Source of the DNA: Bacillota bacterium
GTDB lineage: Bacteria; Bacillota; Clostridia; Christensenellales; Aristaeellaceae
Length of the DNA: 52,483 nucleotides
Reading direction: 5' to 3'
NCBI GenBank assembly: GCA_963169565.1
Contig: CAUJDI010000034.1
Coordinates: 1 to 52,483 of the forward strand
A model generated the notes under the pieces. The model saw only the letters and a list, made by a program, of their open reading frames with translations, was not told the DNA's origin and searched no databases. Positions within the stretch are counted from its first letter, which is position 1. Each line of letters starts with the position of its first letter. Below, one piece after another: positions 1 to 9,358 of the stretch. The position numbers and the translations under genes are program-made.

Positions 1-237
1 GCGCAGGGCATCGCGATCCTGGTCGACAAGGGCGTGAGCATGTTCGACTCCAGGAACATCGCGGTCATCGCGGTCATCATGACTTTCGGCCTGGGCGTCA
101 ACTATGGCTTCGGCGGCAACATCAACATGTTCGGCCTGAACGTTCCGGCTATCGCGGGGGCCGCCGTCCTGGGCATCCTGGTCAACCTCATCCTCTCCGT
201 AGGGGACCGGAAAGGCACAGCCGTCACTGACAAATGA
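1..237 (+). CDS. uraA: Uracil/xanthine permease (NCS2 family), C-terminal fragment
   Basis: The frame is open from base 1 and ends at TGA 235-237, so only the last 78 residues are present. They hold two hydrophobic stretches with the GSRN-like turn (here DSRN) followed by a Gly/Asn-rich segment and a final membrane helix ending in a short charged tail. This matches the C-terminus of UraA/PyrP-type nucleobase:cation symporters, which import uracil across the cytoplasmic membrane for salvage. A strong terminator follows directly, so this is the last gene of its unit. The UraA call rests on the C-terminus only; xanthine specificity cannot be excluded. Confidence 0.72.
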   Translation, partial: AQGIAILVDKGVSMFDSRNIAVIAVIMTFGLGVNYGFGGNINMFGLNVPAIAGAAVLGILVNLILSVGDRKGTAVTDK

Positions 238-251
238 GCCTTCACCTGCTC

Positions 252-277
252 AAGCCCGCCGCAAGGCGGGCTTTTTT
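252..277 (+). terminator. Rho-independent terminator after the permease
   Basis: Perfect 9-bp stem (AAGCCCGCC / GGCGGGCTT) with a GCAA tetraloop, running into a T-run. It sits 15 bases after the permease stop. Confidence 0.93.
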
Positions 278-367
278 GTTCCTGAAGGACGGAGGAGGCC
301 GGCCGCAGCTCCGGCCTCTTCAAGAATGGCGGAAAGCGGTGTAAACTGAAGCAAGGAGGGCATAGGA

Positions 368-1315
368 ATGACAGAATCATTGTTTTACCGCCTCACCGCC
401 GGCCAGACAGAGAAGGTGAGCGAAGAGCAGTTCATTCAGGACGGCGCGGGCATATGCTACCTGAGCCTTGAAAAACTGCGTGGATTCCACGACCGGCTCG
501 GGATAGCCGGATCCACCCTCAATGAGATTTCTGCCGGAAACGACAGATTCAGAAGCAGCCTGGACGTATATGGTGACATGAGCGTCGGCTGCATCAACAT
601 CATCAATGTGGAAGATCTCGCTGCGGAAATGGACAGCGTTGGATTCATCCTCAAAAAGGACCTGCTCTGCCTCGTCAGGATCAGGGACGAAGACGGCAGC
701 GAACTGGCGACCATTCAGTCCATCCTCGCGCAGGACCGTGTGAATACCAGCATACCGAAGATATTCTGCAGTTTTCTGGAACGCCTGCTCAAGGGCGGAA
801 ACCAGATGCTTGAAACGACCGAGGGTCGGCTGCTGGAACTGGAGGACGAGGTCGCCCACGGACGCGGGGATGCGGGGCTGAACAAAGTGATCTACCAGTA
901 CCGGAAGCAGCTTTCGGCTGTCAGGAATTATTACGAGCAGTTTGTGGACATCACTTCGGAGATGGAGGAGAATGAAAACTCGCTGTTTGAAGAGAAGGAC
1001 GCCGCGTATTTCCGGGTGCTGACAGCCAAGGCGGAACGGCTGGTGCTTGGGGTGCGGTCGCTGAGCGAGAACCTGATGCACCTGCGGGAGATGCTGGATG
1101 CGGCGCTGAATTACAGTCTGAACAGCATCATGAAGTTCTTCACCATGATCACAGCGATCTTCCTGCCCCTGACGCTTCTGGTCGGGTGGTATGGGATGAA
1201 CTTTCAGCACATGCCCGAACTTGACTGGATATTCGGTTATCCCATGGTCATTGCCCTGAGCGTGGCCATCGTGCTGCTGATCCTGTATCTGTTCAGGAGA
1301 AAGAAACTGCTATGA
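368..1315 (+). CDS. corA: CorA-family magnesium/divalent cation transporter
   Basis: A 315-residue protein with the CorA plan: a soluble N-terminal domain, a long helical region (about 150-250), and two C-terminal membrane helices (about 256-275 and 288-309). The signature YGMN lies at 275-278, directly after the first helix, followed by the short acidic MPEL loop (the equivalent of the MPEL motif in characterised CorA). The tail RRKK faces the cytoplasm. CorA proteins form pentameric channels for Mg2+ or Co2+/Ni2+ uptake gated by intracellular Mg2+. The start is fixed by AGGAGGG just upstream. Its stop overlaps the stop of convergent mfd by 6 bases, with no terminator between them. Confidence 0.95.
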   Translation: MTESLFYRLTAGQTEKVSEEQFIQDGAGICYLSLEKLRGFHDRLGIAGSTLNEISAGNDRFRSSLDVYGDMSVGCINIINVEDLAAEMDSVGFILKKDLLCLVRIRDEDGSELATIQSILAQDRVNTSIPKIFCSFLERLLKGGNQMLETTEGRLLELEDEVAHGRGDAGLNKVIYQYRKQLSAVRNYYEQFVDITSEMEENENSLFEEKDAAYFRVLTAKAERLVLGVRSLSENLMHLREMLDAALNYSLNSIMKFFTMITAIFLPLTLLVGWYGMNFQHMPELDWIFGYPMVIALSVAIVLLILYLFRRKKLL

Positions 1316-4300
1316 AGGGCTTGGGGCATTCCCTTTGCCTGGATTTTCCGCCATTATCCCTTGCTCCATCGCCAGAGCCAGGTTTTCCAGCGATGAAATG
1401 GCGTCAAGAAGCGCTTCCCGTTCATCCATCCCGGGCTGCCTGATGATCATGGAGATGCGTTTTCCCGCGGTGAGGCTCATCCGGTTTCCTGTCTTGACCA
1501 GGGCCGCGTACAGCCTGGCCGGATCGGTGGCGTATTCGGGATGGAACCGGAGGATCATCATGTTCTTCTCATGCCGGACCAGATCAGCGCCCAGGCTGTT
1601 GGCCAGCGCCCGCAGGCGGGAGATCTTGATCAGGTGGATGACCGGGTCTTCCGGCTCGCCGAAGCGGTCGATCAGGTCGTTGATCAGTTCCACTTCTTCC
1701 GCTTCGTTTCTGACCATCGCGATGCGCTTATAGATCTCTATCCTCTGCGGCTCACCGCGTACGTAGGATTCCGGAAGATATGCGCTGATGAGGATCTCGA
1801 CCCTGGTTTCCAGTTCGTTCTCGCGCAGGGAGGAGTAATCCCCCTGGGCCTCCCGGATCGCCTCCTCGATCATTTTGACGTACATGTCATAGCCGACGGC
1901 CATCACCTGGCCGGACTGCTCAGGGCCGAAGATATTGCCCGCGCCTCTGATTTCCAGGTCCCGCATCGCGATGCGGAAACCCGCTCCGAAGGCGGTGAAC
2001 TCCTTGATGGCGGCCAGACGCTTCTCCGCCGTTTCGCTGATGACCTTATCCCGCCTGACGGTAAAGAAGGCAAAGGCGGCCTTGCTTCCCCGACCCACCC
2101 TGCCGCGCAGCTGGTAGAGCTGGGAGAGACCGAAATGGTCCGCGTCATATACGATCAGCGTGTTGGCGTTCTGGATGTCCAGCCCGTTTTCAATGATGGT
2201 GCTGCACAGCAGGACGTCATACGATCCGTTGTAGAAATCCAGCATCACGTCTTCCAGCGCCTGTTCCGCCATCTGCCCGTGCGCGACCGCGAAACGCGCC
2301 TCCGGGACCAGCCGGCGGATGGAGGAAGCCATCCGGTCGATGTCCCTGACGTGGTTATAGAGGAAGAACACCTGGCCGCCTCTTCCGATCTCCCGTATGA
2401 TGGCGTCGCGGATGAGGGAGTCGCTGTATTCCACCACGTACGTCGCGACCGGGAAGCGTTCCTCCGGCGGGGTTTCCAGCAGGCTCATGTCCCTGACGCC
2501 AACCATGCTCATGTGCAGCGTCCGGGGGATCGGCGTCGCGCTGAGGGTCAGCACGTCGACGGTCGTCCTGTAATTCTTGATGAGTTCCTTGTGACGCACG
2601 CCGAAGCGCTGTTCCTCATCAATGATCAACAGGCCAAGGTTCTTGAAGCCCACGTCCCTGGACAGCAGCCGATGGGTGCCCACCAGGATATCCATCTGGC
2701 CGTCGCGCGCCAGCTGCAGCGCCTTGCGGTTTTCCGGGGGCGACTGGAAGCGGCTGACGTATCCGATCCTGACGTGGAATCCTTCAAAGCGGTTGGTCAG
2801 CGTCCGCATGTGCTGCTGGACCAGGATGGTGGTCGGGGCGAGGAAGGCGACCTGCTTCCCGTTCATCACAGCCCTGAAAGCCGCGCGCATGGCGACCTCT
2901 GTCTTGCCGTAGCCAACGTCCCCGCACAGCAGTCGGTCCATGTTGGTGTCCTTTTCCATGTCGTCCAGCACTTCCCGGACTGCCTGCTCCTGGTCATTGG
3001 TCAGCTCATACTCAAAGCCATCCGCGAACTGCCCCTCAAAGGGTTCCAGGGGTTCAAATGCGAAGCCGGGGGTGGACTGCCTGGCGGCATACAGTTTCAC
3101 CAGGTCAAAGGCCAGTTCCTTCAGACCTGCCTTGACTTTTGATTTTTGCCTGGACCAGGCGCCGCTGCCAAGGTCGTTCAGCGGCGGATCGGCGTCGGGG
3201 CTGCCGATGTATTTCTGCACGCGGTCAAACTGGTCGGTGGGGACGTAGAGCTTGTCGCTGCCCCTGTACTGGATGAAAAGATAATCCCGCCAGACGCCTT
3301 CAGACTGAAGCCGGACCGTTCCCTGGTAGATGCCGATGCCGTGATGCTCATGCACCACGTGATCCCCGATGGACAGGTCCGTGAAAGCCTGAATGCGCTG
3401 ACCGGCGGTCTTTACGCCCCGCGGCTTTGGCTTCAGGCTCCCGAACAGCTCGTTGGGGGAGATGAGAACGAGACCGGCTTCCTCATAAATGAAGCCTTCC
3501 GCCAGGTTGTCCGAAAGGACATAGGGGCCTGCTGAGTCCGGAAACCCTTGGGACTGATCGGGATATATTTGGATGCCCTGCGCCGACAGCGCGGAGGTCA
3601 GCCGTTCCATCCGTGCCTGCCCGCCTGTAAACAGGACGGACGCGAACCCTTGTTTCTGCCACTGTGTCAGATCTTTCACCAGGTCCTGCAGCCTGCCCCG
3701 GTAGGATTCCGCCTGTCTTCCGGGTATGCTGAACGCGCGGGCGGGATCCAGCCCGCCCATCCCGTGCAGCAGGTCCTGGACGCTCAGCAAACCTCTGCCT
3801 TTCAGCAGCCCGACGACCTCTTCCCTGCCGCGCAGCAGCTCAGCCTGCGCCGGATGGCCCGTTCCCGATTCGATCGCGCCGGAGAGCAACTCCAGATAGC
3901 CGTTTCTGTTCTCTTCGATCCGATGCAAGGCGCGGTCCGGCGTATCAATGATGACCAGCGCGTCCTTTCCCCAGTCAAGCAGGGAAATGTCCGTGCCGGA
4001 GAGCAGGTGCATCCACATATGCGCGTCGCTGAACCGGCCTGTCTCAAGCAGCAGGTCCTGGTCCGGCATTGAAGGGTTTTCTGCGATGGAGGCCTGGCTG
4101 AGCGTTTGCCTGCCGTGCTTCTTGTCACCGGCGGCCTCATTGATCGCTTCTTCCAGTCGTCTGGCGGCTGCCTGCCGCAGAGGGACCGGCACGGTCAGCT
4201 CGGCGGCCGGGGAGATCCGAACGCTCCCAAGCGGAGCGACGCTTCGCTGGCTGATCGGGTCAAAGGTGCGGATGGTATCCACCTGGACGTCGTAGAACTC

Positions 4301-4867
4301 GATGCGTACAGGCGCGTCCGATGCGGGCGGATAGACGTCCATGATATCGCCGCGAAGGGCAAACTGCCCTCTGCCCTCCACCATCTCCACCCGCTCATAC
4401 CCGATGTCCGAAAGCCTGCCTGCCAGTTCGGTCGTCTGGAACTCATCGCCGGGGCTGACGGTGAAGGCCATCCCCTCAAACCAGGCGGGCGGCGGCATGT
4501 GGAACTGGAGCTCCTCTATGGATGCGATGAGCATCCTGACCTCGCCGCTTGAAAACAGGTCAAGGGCGCGCAGACGCTGCCAGTCCGCTTCCCTGCTGGT
4601 CACCGCACGCAGGAAGCGGAGTTCATTTCCGGGCAGAAAAACAGCCTCAGCGCCGAAGAGGGCAAGGTCCTCCGCCGCTTTCCTGGCCGTTCGCTCGCTG
4701 GGCATAAGGCAGATCACGGGGCGCGCGTCAGACAGCGCCAGCGCGCTGAGCAAACGCTGCGACGGGGCCATGTCATACAGCGCGATATGCTGATGTTTCG
4801 ATACGCCATCAAGCGCCGCATCCCAGGAGGGGTGGCGCAGCAGCCTTTGGAGCAGTTCAGCCCGCAT
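1310..4867 (-). CDS. mfd: Transcription-repair coupling factor Mfd
   Basis: The 1185-residue protein is normal length for Mfd. In order: a UvrB-like N-terminal region that recruits UvrA; the RNA-polymerase-interacting domain containing GDHVVHEHHGIG and the YRGSDKLYVP stretch; RecG-like helicase lobes with Walker A GDVGYGKT, the DEEQ box (IIDEEQRFGV) and the SATPIPRT motif; and the C-terminal TRCF domain. Mfd pushes stalled RNA polymerase off damaged template and calls in nucleotide excision repair. It is the last gene of purR-pth-mfd; its ATG overlaps the end of pth by 11 bases, which implies coupled translation. pth-mfd adjacency is common in Bacillota. Confidence 0.98.
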   Translation of the reverse strand: MRAELLQRLLRHPSWDAALDGVSKHQHIALYDMAPSQRLLSALALSDARPVICLMPSERTARKAAEDLALFGAEAVFLPGNELRFLRAVTSREADWQRLRALDLFSSGEVRMLIASIEELQFHMPPPAWFEGMAFTVSPGDEFQTTELAGRLSDIGYERVEMVEGRGQFALRGDIMDVYPPASDAPVRIEFYDVQVDTIRTFDPISQRSVAPLGSVRISPAAELTVPVPLRQAAARRLEEAINEAAGDKKHGRQTLSQASIAENPSMPDQDLLLETGRFSDAHMWMHLLSGTDISLLDWGKDALVIIDTPDRALHRIEENRNGYLELLSGAIESGTGHPAQAELLRGREEVVGLLKGRGLLSVQDLLHGMGGLDPARAFSIPGRQAESYRGRLQDLVKDLTQWQKQGFASVLFTGGQARMERLTSALSAQGIQIYPDQSQGFPDSAGPYVLSDNLAEGFIYEEAGLVLISPNELFGSLKPKPRGVKTAGQRIQAFTDLSIGDHVVHEHHGIGIYQGTVRLQSEGVWRDYLFIQYRGSDKLYVPTDQFDRVQKYIGSPDADPPLNDLGSGAWSRQKSKVKAGLKELAFDLVKLYAARQSTPGFAFEPLEPFEGQFADGFEYELTNDQEQAVREVLDDMEKDTNMDRLLCGDVGYGKTEVAMRAAFRAVMNGKQVAFLAPTTILVQQHMRTLTNRFEGFHVRIGYVSRFQSPPENRKALQLARDGQMDILVGTHRLLSRDVGFKNLGLLIIDEEQRFGVRHKELIKNYRTTVDVLTLSATPIPRTLHMSMVGVRDMSLLETPPEERFPVATYVVEYSDSLIRDAIIREIGRGGQVFFLYNHVRDIDRMASSIRRLVPEARFAVAHGQMAEQALEDVMLDFYNGSYDVLLCSTIIENGLDIQNANTLIVYDADHFGLSQLYQLRGRVGRGSKAAFAFFTVRRDKVISETAEKRLAAIKEFTAFGAGFRIAMRDLEIRGAGNIFGPEQSGQVMAVGYDMYVKMIEEAIREAQGDYSSLRENELETRVEILISAYLPESYVRGEPQRIEIYKRIAMVRNEAEEVELINDLIDRFGEPEDPVIHLIKISRLRALANSLGADLVRHEKNMMILRFHPEYATDPARLYAALVKTGNRMSLTAGKRISMIIRQPGMDEREALLDAISSLENLALAMEQGIMAENPGKGNAPSPS

Positions 4868-5471
4868 CGCTGTCCTCCGGCCGGCCGTTCTCTTTCTTCT
4901 GTCTGCTTTTGAGGTTGTACTGGTTCATGGTCAGCTGGATGCCGTTTTGGATGAAGCAGATGCCAGCCTTTGACGCCAGGGAGATCGCTTCCCTGATCAG
5001 GTCGGTCTGGTCGTCCCTGTCCCAGCGGGAAAGGACCCAGTCTTTCAGATCCCAGCCCGCAGGCGGTGCCCCGATCCCGATGCGGGCACGGGGGAAGGCT
5101 TCGCTGCCGGTTTGCTGAAGGATGCTACGCCAGCCGTTGTGCGTGCCCGCGCCGCCGCACGCGCGGATGCGCAGCTGACCGGCCTCAAGGTCAACGTCAT
5201 CGGAGTACACCATGACCTCTTCCGGCTCAAGCTTGTACCATTCCATCAATGAAAGCACGGCTTCGCCCGACAGGTTCATGTAGGTGTAAGGCTTGAACAA
5301 GACGAGCCGTTCTCCGCGCAGCCTGCCCTCATACACCATGCCGCGCAGCTGCCGCCTGGGGGAGAAAAAGCCAAGCGCTTCAGCCGTCGCATCCAGTGCA
5401 AGGAACCCGACGTTGTGCCGGGTCAGTTCATATTCAGGGCCTGGGTTGCCCAGGCCCACAAGCGCTCTCAT
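4857..5471 (-). CDS. pth: Peptidyl-tRNA hydrolase
   Basis: A 204-residue Pth. It has the N-terminal GLGNPGPEYELTRHNVGF signature with catalytic His, the Asp of YSDDVDL, and the GGAGTHNGWRSI segment that carries the substrate-binding Asn/His (canonical GGHGGHNG). It releases tRNA from prematurely dropped peptidyl-tRNAs. The frame stays open 31 codons further upstream, but that stretch is antisense-like sequence over the end of purR. The ATG at 5471 gives the conserved MRALVGLGNPG start and overlaps the purR stop as TGATG, a translational coupling. The C-terminal tail is Lys/Arg/Glu-rich and slightly longer than usual. Confidence 0.96.
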   Translation of the reverse strand: MRALVGLGNPGPEYELTRHNVGFLALDATAEALGFFSPRRQLRGMVYEGRLRGERLVLFKPYTYMNLSGEAVLSLMEWYKLEPEEVMVYSDDVDLEAGQLRIRACGGAGTHNGWRSILQQTGSEAFPRARIGIGAPPAGWDLKDWVLSRWDRDDQTDLIREAISLASKAGICFIQNGIQLTMNQYNLKSRQKKENGRPEDSDAG

Positions 5472-6301
5472 CAGTCCTGTTTCACCTGCTGCCTCAGCCA
5501 GTCGGCTGTCTGCACACGGATGGGCTCGGTGATGCCGTCTCCGGTAAAGGTCAGCAGCGGCCATTCAGGCAGGTCGGTCAGCGGCTCGCTGCGATGCATG
5601 GCAAGCATGAAAGCCAGCCCGACCACTTCGGTCCCGAACTCCTTCATCAGGGAGATCATCCCCAGGGCGGTGCCGCCGTGGCGCATGAAATCGTCCACGA
5701 TCAGCGTGCGTTGGCCTTCCTTCACCGCCCGCCGGGCGAGGGACATGGTCTCCATCCCGCCCTTGCCGTCAGGGTAGCTGATGTTGACCGCGCTGCCTTC
5801 GTATGCCTTGCTGCTGCGCCGCGCGATGACCAGCGGGACGTTCAGCGCGTCCGCCGTCATCATGGCAACCGGGATGCCCTTCGTTTCCATCGTGAGGACA
5901 AAATCGATCCCCATCCCGTAGCAGGGGGATGCGAGGATGGCGCCCATCTTCCGGGTCAGGACGGGATTGGCCAGCAGGTCGGACAGATAGATGTACCCGC
6001 CCGGCAGAGCGCGTTCTGGCGCGTTGAGCGCTTCGGCTGTTTCCTGCATCACCTCCAGCGCCTGATCCCAGGGGATCTCCGGGCGGAAGCGGACGCCGCC
6101 TGCCGCGCCGGTCACGGTCTGGATCACGCCCAGGCGATAACCTTTGAACACTTTTTCGATCAGCGCCACATCCTCGCTGATGGAGGATTTTGCGGCCTGG
6201 AACCTGTCGCAAAACACACCGTAGGGGACCACCTCGTTGGGCCGTCCGCACAGCATCCTCGTCATCGCGACCAGCCGGTCGCTGCGCTTGACTTTCTCCA
6301 T
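5471..6301 (-). CDS. purR: Pur operon repressor PurR (PRPP-responsive)
   Basis: A 276-residue PurR of Bacillus type: an N-terminal winged helix (SDRLVAMTRML... about 1-75) followed by a type I phosphoribosyltransferase fold. The PRPP loop VDDFMRHGGT lies at about 202-211. It represses purine synthesis genes and is released by PRPP. GAGGTGG lies 6 bases upstream of the ATG at 6301; a GTG at 6310 would overlap that Shine-Dalgarno, so the ATG was chosen. It is first in purR-pth-mfd. No obvious tandem PurBox is visible in this window, so its targets lie elsewhere. Confidence 0.95.
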   Translation of the reverse strand: MEKVKRSDRLVAMTRMLCGRPNEVVPYGVFCDRFQAAKSSISEDVALIEKVFKGYRLGVIQTVTGAAGGVRFRPEIPWDQALEVMQETAEALNAPERALPGGYIYLSDLLANPVLTRKMGAILASPCYGMGIDFVLTMETKGIPVAMMTADALNVPLVIARRSSKAYEGSAVNISYPDGKGGMETMSLARRAVKEGQRTLIVDDFMRHGGTALGMISLMKEFGTEVVGLAFMLAMHRSEPLTDLPEWPLLTFTGDGITEPIRVQTADWLRQQVKQD

Positions 6302-6492
6302 GCCAACCACCTCGTTTGCACTTTGACATATTTTATCACATAATCATAACGTTTGACGCTTGTTTTGGAAAAAAGTTCGCTTTTCTGACGGCTGTTCCCT
6401 GACGTCTTTCCTCCGGCAGAAAAATGCCTTGAACATGAAGCCCGACAGCAGGCGGGACCTCGGTCTCCCCTGGCTGAGGGGAGCGCCGGCAG

Positions 6493-6521
6493 TTGAATGA
6501 AGCCATGGCGTATGGTAAAAT
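6493..6521 (+). promoter_or_regulatory. Probable sigma-A promoter for the secreted-protein gene
   Basis: TTGAAT, 17-base spacer, TAAAAT, with TGG directly before the -10 (extended -10). It lies 28 bases upstream of the start codon of the next gene. Confidence 0.6.
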
Positions 6522-6548
6522 CGAAACAGACAACGGAGGAGGCGTGAG

Positions 6549-8081
6549 ATGAGCAAAAGGTTCCTTCCCATCCTTGCCCTGGTTCTCGTCCTGCTGCTGC
6601 CCGGCATGCCGGCGATGGCCGAGGCGTACAGCTTTCCCGCCATCATGGCCGGCATCCAGCTCCCTGACGGCGTATACCAAACGGTGCTGACGCCGGAGAA
6701 CCTGCAGGCGAATGAGGCATACATCACCTCGCGGGGCAGCACGGTGGGAGCCTGGGCGGAGGACTATACCGCGCGGGGGATCCTGCTTCAGGCCTTTGAC
6801 CCAAAGAATGACAGGGTGCTGGTCATCAGCGCGCTGCAGGACGTGGACGCGAAGCAGATCTTCGACATCAACCAGCATCCTTCCGACGTCCGCGCGAAAT
6901 ACCGCCTTTCCCATGGGAATGACGGCTCATACACGATCCTGGGTTATCGCTATGATTCTGTGTCGTGGAAGAATTTCTCTGGCGTCGGCCGTTTCCTGCA
7001 GCTGCGCTATTCCTACCGCCAGGGCGGCGAGCTGATTCACCGCGGCTATCAGCGCAGGACGATCCGAAACGGCCACACCATCACGATCGACATGCAGGTG
7101 TTCGGGCGGCAGCTCAAGGCAGCGGACAACACCGCGCTGAACAAAGTCTTTGATACCTTCAGATTCAGCCAGATCCTCCCCATGCCGGAACTTCCCATCA
7201 CGCTGAGTGAGACCGCCACCGCCCCGGTGGAAACGAGCAAGCCGGATTTCATCATGAAAGGCAAGACCAAACCCAACGCAAGGCTGACCGCGGTGCTGAT
7301 GTCCTTCGGGACGAGCGAAACCAAGGTCTTCAGCGGGACTGCGGACAGATCCGGCGAGTACAGCCTGCCTGTCCAGCTGCCGGGCGAGGACGTCTACCTG
7401 ATGACGCTCACTGTTGAGTCGGAAGGGCTGGAGGACTTCAGCAAGTCCTACAATATCAGGTACCAGAAGGGGTTGCTGCCCGCGCAGATCATCGCTGCGC
7501 CGCCGCCTTCGATCACAGACGAAGCATTCCGCCTCGTAGGCCAGACGACTGAAACGGGCGTCACTGCAAGGATCTCCGTCAACGGGATCGAATCAAGCAA
7601 AAACGTAGGGAAAAACGGCAGCTTCTTCTTCGACATCGACACCAGGAAGGAAGGCGCCTATGATATCCGGCTGACCCTGTCCAGGAAAGGACTCACCGAC
7701 CGCGTATTCAACTTTTCATCCTATCGCTACCTGTCCCGAGAGGCACAGGAAGACGCGATGAAACAGAACGCCTTAAGCCCCGAGTACGATGAACTGCTCA
7801 ACAACCCGGACGCATACGATGACCAGGTGCTGACCTTTGAAGGATACGTCACCGCGAAAGAAAACATCGAAGGCGAATGGACCATCCGCTTTGCGCTGAA
7901 GAAGACCGATACCGGATTTGATGAACTTTTCCTCCTCAATGCCACGGAGGATCCCGGTCTCCCGGTCAATACCCCTGTACGGATATACGGGCAAATGACG
8001 GGGGTCGCCGTCCTGGAGCAGGAGGGCGGCACTCAAGAGCGGCTGCCCGCGCTTCAGCTGATCCCCGTTTCCGTCGAATGA
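6549..8081 (+). CDS. Secreted protein of unknown function with Ig-like and OB-like modules
   Basis: I do not recognise this family. The 510 residues begin with a clear signal peptide (basic MSKR, hydrophobic run, PAMA-EA cleavage near residue 24) without a lipobox Cys. Residues about 26-215 form a folded domain of mixed content; about 225-330 and 335-405 look like two beta-rich Ig-like/bacterial adhesive modules (phrases such as FIMKGKTKPNARL and RLVGQTTETGVTARI repeat the same rhythm); about 420-505 looks like an OB-type barrel (LTFEGYVTAKENIEGEW, VRIYGQMTG). GGAGGAG lies at a good distance. It is probably exported and may bind a cell-surface or extracellular ligand. Promoter upstream; the next gene (prs) follows after 63 bases. 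Confidence 0.8.
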   Translation: MSKRFLPILALVLVLLLPGMPAMAEAYSFPAIMAGIQLPDGVYQTVLTPENLQANEAYITSRGSTVGAWAEDYTARGILLQAFDPKNDRVLVISALQDVDAKQIFDINQHPSDVRAKYRLSHGNDGSYTILGYRYDSVSWKNFSGVGRFLQLRYSYRQGGELIHRGYQRRTIRNGHTITIDMQVFGRQLKAADNTALNKVFDTFRFSQILPMPELPITLSETATAPVETSKPDFIMKGKTKPNARLTAVLMSFGTSETKVFSGTADRSGEYSLPVQLPGEDVYLMTLTVESEGLEDFSKSYNIRYQKGLLPAQIIAAPPPSITDEAFRLVGQTTETGVTARISVNGIESSKNVGKNGSFFFDIDTRKEGAYDIRLTLSRKGLTDRVFNFSSYRYLSREAQEDAMKQNALSPEYDELLNNPDAYDDQVLTFEGYVTAKENIEGEWTIRFALKKTDTGFDELFLLNATEDPGLPVNTPVRIYGQMTGVAVLEQEGGTQERLPALQLIPVSVE

Positions 8082-8144
8082 CCAGGTGCAGGAAGTTCTC
8101 ACCAGTTACAGCATTGATCAACGAGCGGCGGAGGAATACGGGCC

Positions 8145-9356
8145 ATGAATAAGTTTCTTACGGACTGGGACCAGAACCTCACCGACAGGCCTTATGGTCC
8201 CCTTGGCATCATCGCGATGCCCGGCATGGACGCCATGGGGCAGGACGTAAACCGCTGGCTGCTGAAATGGCACGAGCTGCAGGACATACAGGATCAGGAG
8301 TACTACACCTCGCCGGGCAATGGACGCGAAAACTTCCTGATCGACATTGCCACGCCCCGCTTCGGCACGGGCGAGGGCAAGGGCGTCCTGCGGGAGAGCG
8401 TGCGGGGCTACGATATTTATATCCTCATCGACGTCTGTGCCTACAACGTCAAGTTCCGTATGTATGACTTTGACGTCCCCATGTCCCCGGACGACCATTT
8501 CCAGGACCTGAAGCGCATCATCGCCGCGATCGCCGGCAAAGCCAAGCGGGTGAACGTCATCATGCCCATGCTGTATGAGAGCCGCCAGCACAGACGGAAT
8601 ACGCGGGAGAGCCTTGACTGCGCGATCGCGCTGCAGGAGCTTGAGCGCATGGGCATCGCCAACATCCTGACCTTTGATGCCCACGATCCCCGCGTCGTCA
8701 ACGCCGTCCCGCTGTGCGGATTTGAGAACGTGCAGCCGACCTACCAGATGCTTAAGGCCCTTCTGCGCTCCGTCAAGGATCTTCACCTTGACAAGGAAAA
8801 CATGATGGTGGTCAGCCCCGATGAGGGGGCCGTGCAGCGCAACATCTACTACTCCTCCGTCATGGCGCTGGAGCTGGGCATGTTCTATAAACGGCGCGAC
8901 TACATCCAGATCGTCTGCGGCCGCAACCCGATCGTCGCACATGAGTATCTGGGCGCGTCTGTCGAGGACAAGGACATCATCGTAGCCGACGACATGCTCT
9001 CCTCAGGGGAATCCCTGCTGGACCTGGCACGGGAACTGAAGAAGCGCAAGGCAAAGCGCATTTTCTGCATCGTGACCTTCGCCTTCTTTACAAGCGGCAT
9101 CCAGGATTTTGAGGAGGCCTACCAGCAGGGGATCATCTCCAGGGTGATCGCGACCAACCTCACCTACAGATCGCCGGAACTGAAGGCAGCGAAATGGTTT
9201 GTGGAGGCGGACATGAGCAAGTACATCTCCTACCTCATCGCGACCCTCAACCATGACCGGAGCCTCAGCGCGCTGCTCAATCCTTACAACCGCATCCAGT
9301 CCCTGATGGCGAGATACCGTGCAGAACAGGCCGCCAGCGGCATCAGCCTCATATAG
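8145..9356 (+). CDS. prs: Ribose-phosphate pyrophosphokinase (long clostridial type)
   Basis: A 403-residue PRPP synthase, longer than the usual ~315. Visible landmarks are the YESRQHRRNTRES ATP-binding region (about 144-155), FDAHDPR (178-183), VVSPDEGAVQR (222-232), the catalytic FYKRR (247-251), and the PRPP loop ADDMLSSGES (281-290). It makes PRPP from ribose 5-phosphate and ATP for nucleotide, histidine and tryptophan synthesis. The PRPP loop departs from the canonical DDxxxTGGT: Ser-Ser-Gly-Glu-Ser replaces Thr-Gly-Gly-Thr. Two small genes follow with almost no spacing, so it heads a three-gene unit that ends at a terminator inside hisK. Confidence 0.9.
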   Translation: MNKFLTDWDQNLTDRPYGPLGIIAMPGMDAMGQDVNRWLLKWHELQDIQDQEYYTSPGNGRENFLIDIATPRFGTGEGKGVLRESVRGYDIYILIDVCAYNVKFRMYDFDVPMSPDDHFQDLKRIIAAIAGKAKRVNVIMPMLYESRQHRRNTRESLDCAIALQELERMGIANILTFDAHDPRVVNAVPLCGFENVQPTYQMLKALLRSVKDLHLDKENMMVVSPDEGAVQRNIYYSSVMALELGMFYKRRDYIQIVCGRNPIVAHEYLGASVEDKDIIVADDMLSSGESLLDLARELKKRKAKRIFCIVTFAFFTSGIQDFEEAYQQGIISRVIATNLTYRSPELKAAKWFVEADMSKYISYLIATLNHDRSLSALLNPYNRIQSLMARYRAEQAASGISLI

Positions 9357-9358
9357 CC

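Noticed and set aside
1541-3142. Long open frame antisense to mfd (over 500 codons)
   Set aside because: Product of GC-rich codon use in mfd; low-complexity His/Asp/Arg-rich translation, no start signal and no family likeness. The same holds for the long antisense frames opposite the ABC ATPase, operon A and hutI.
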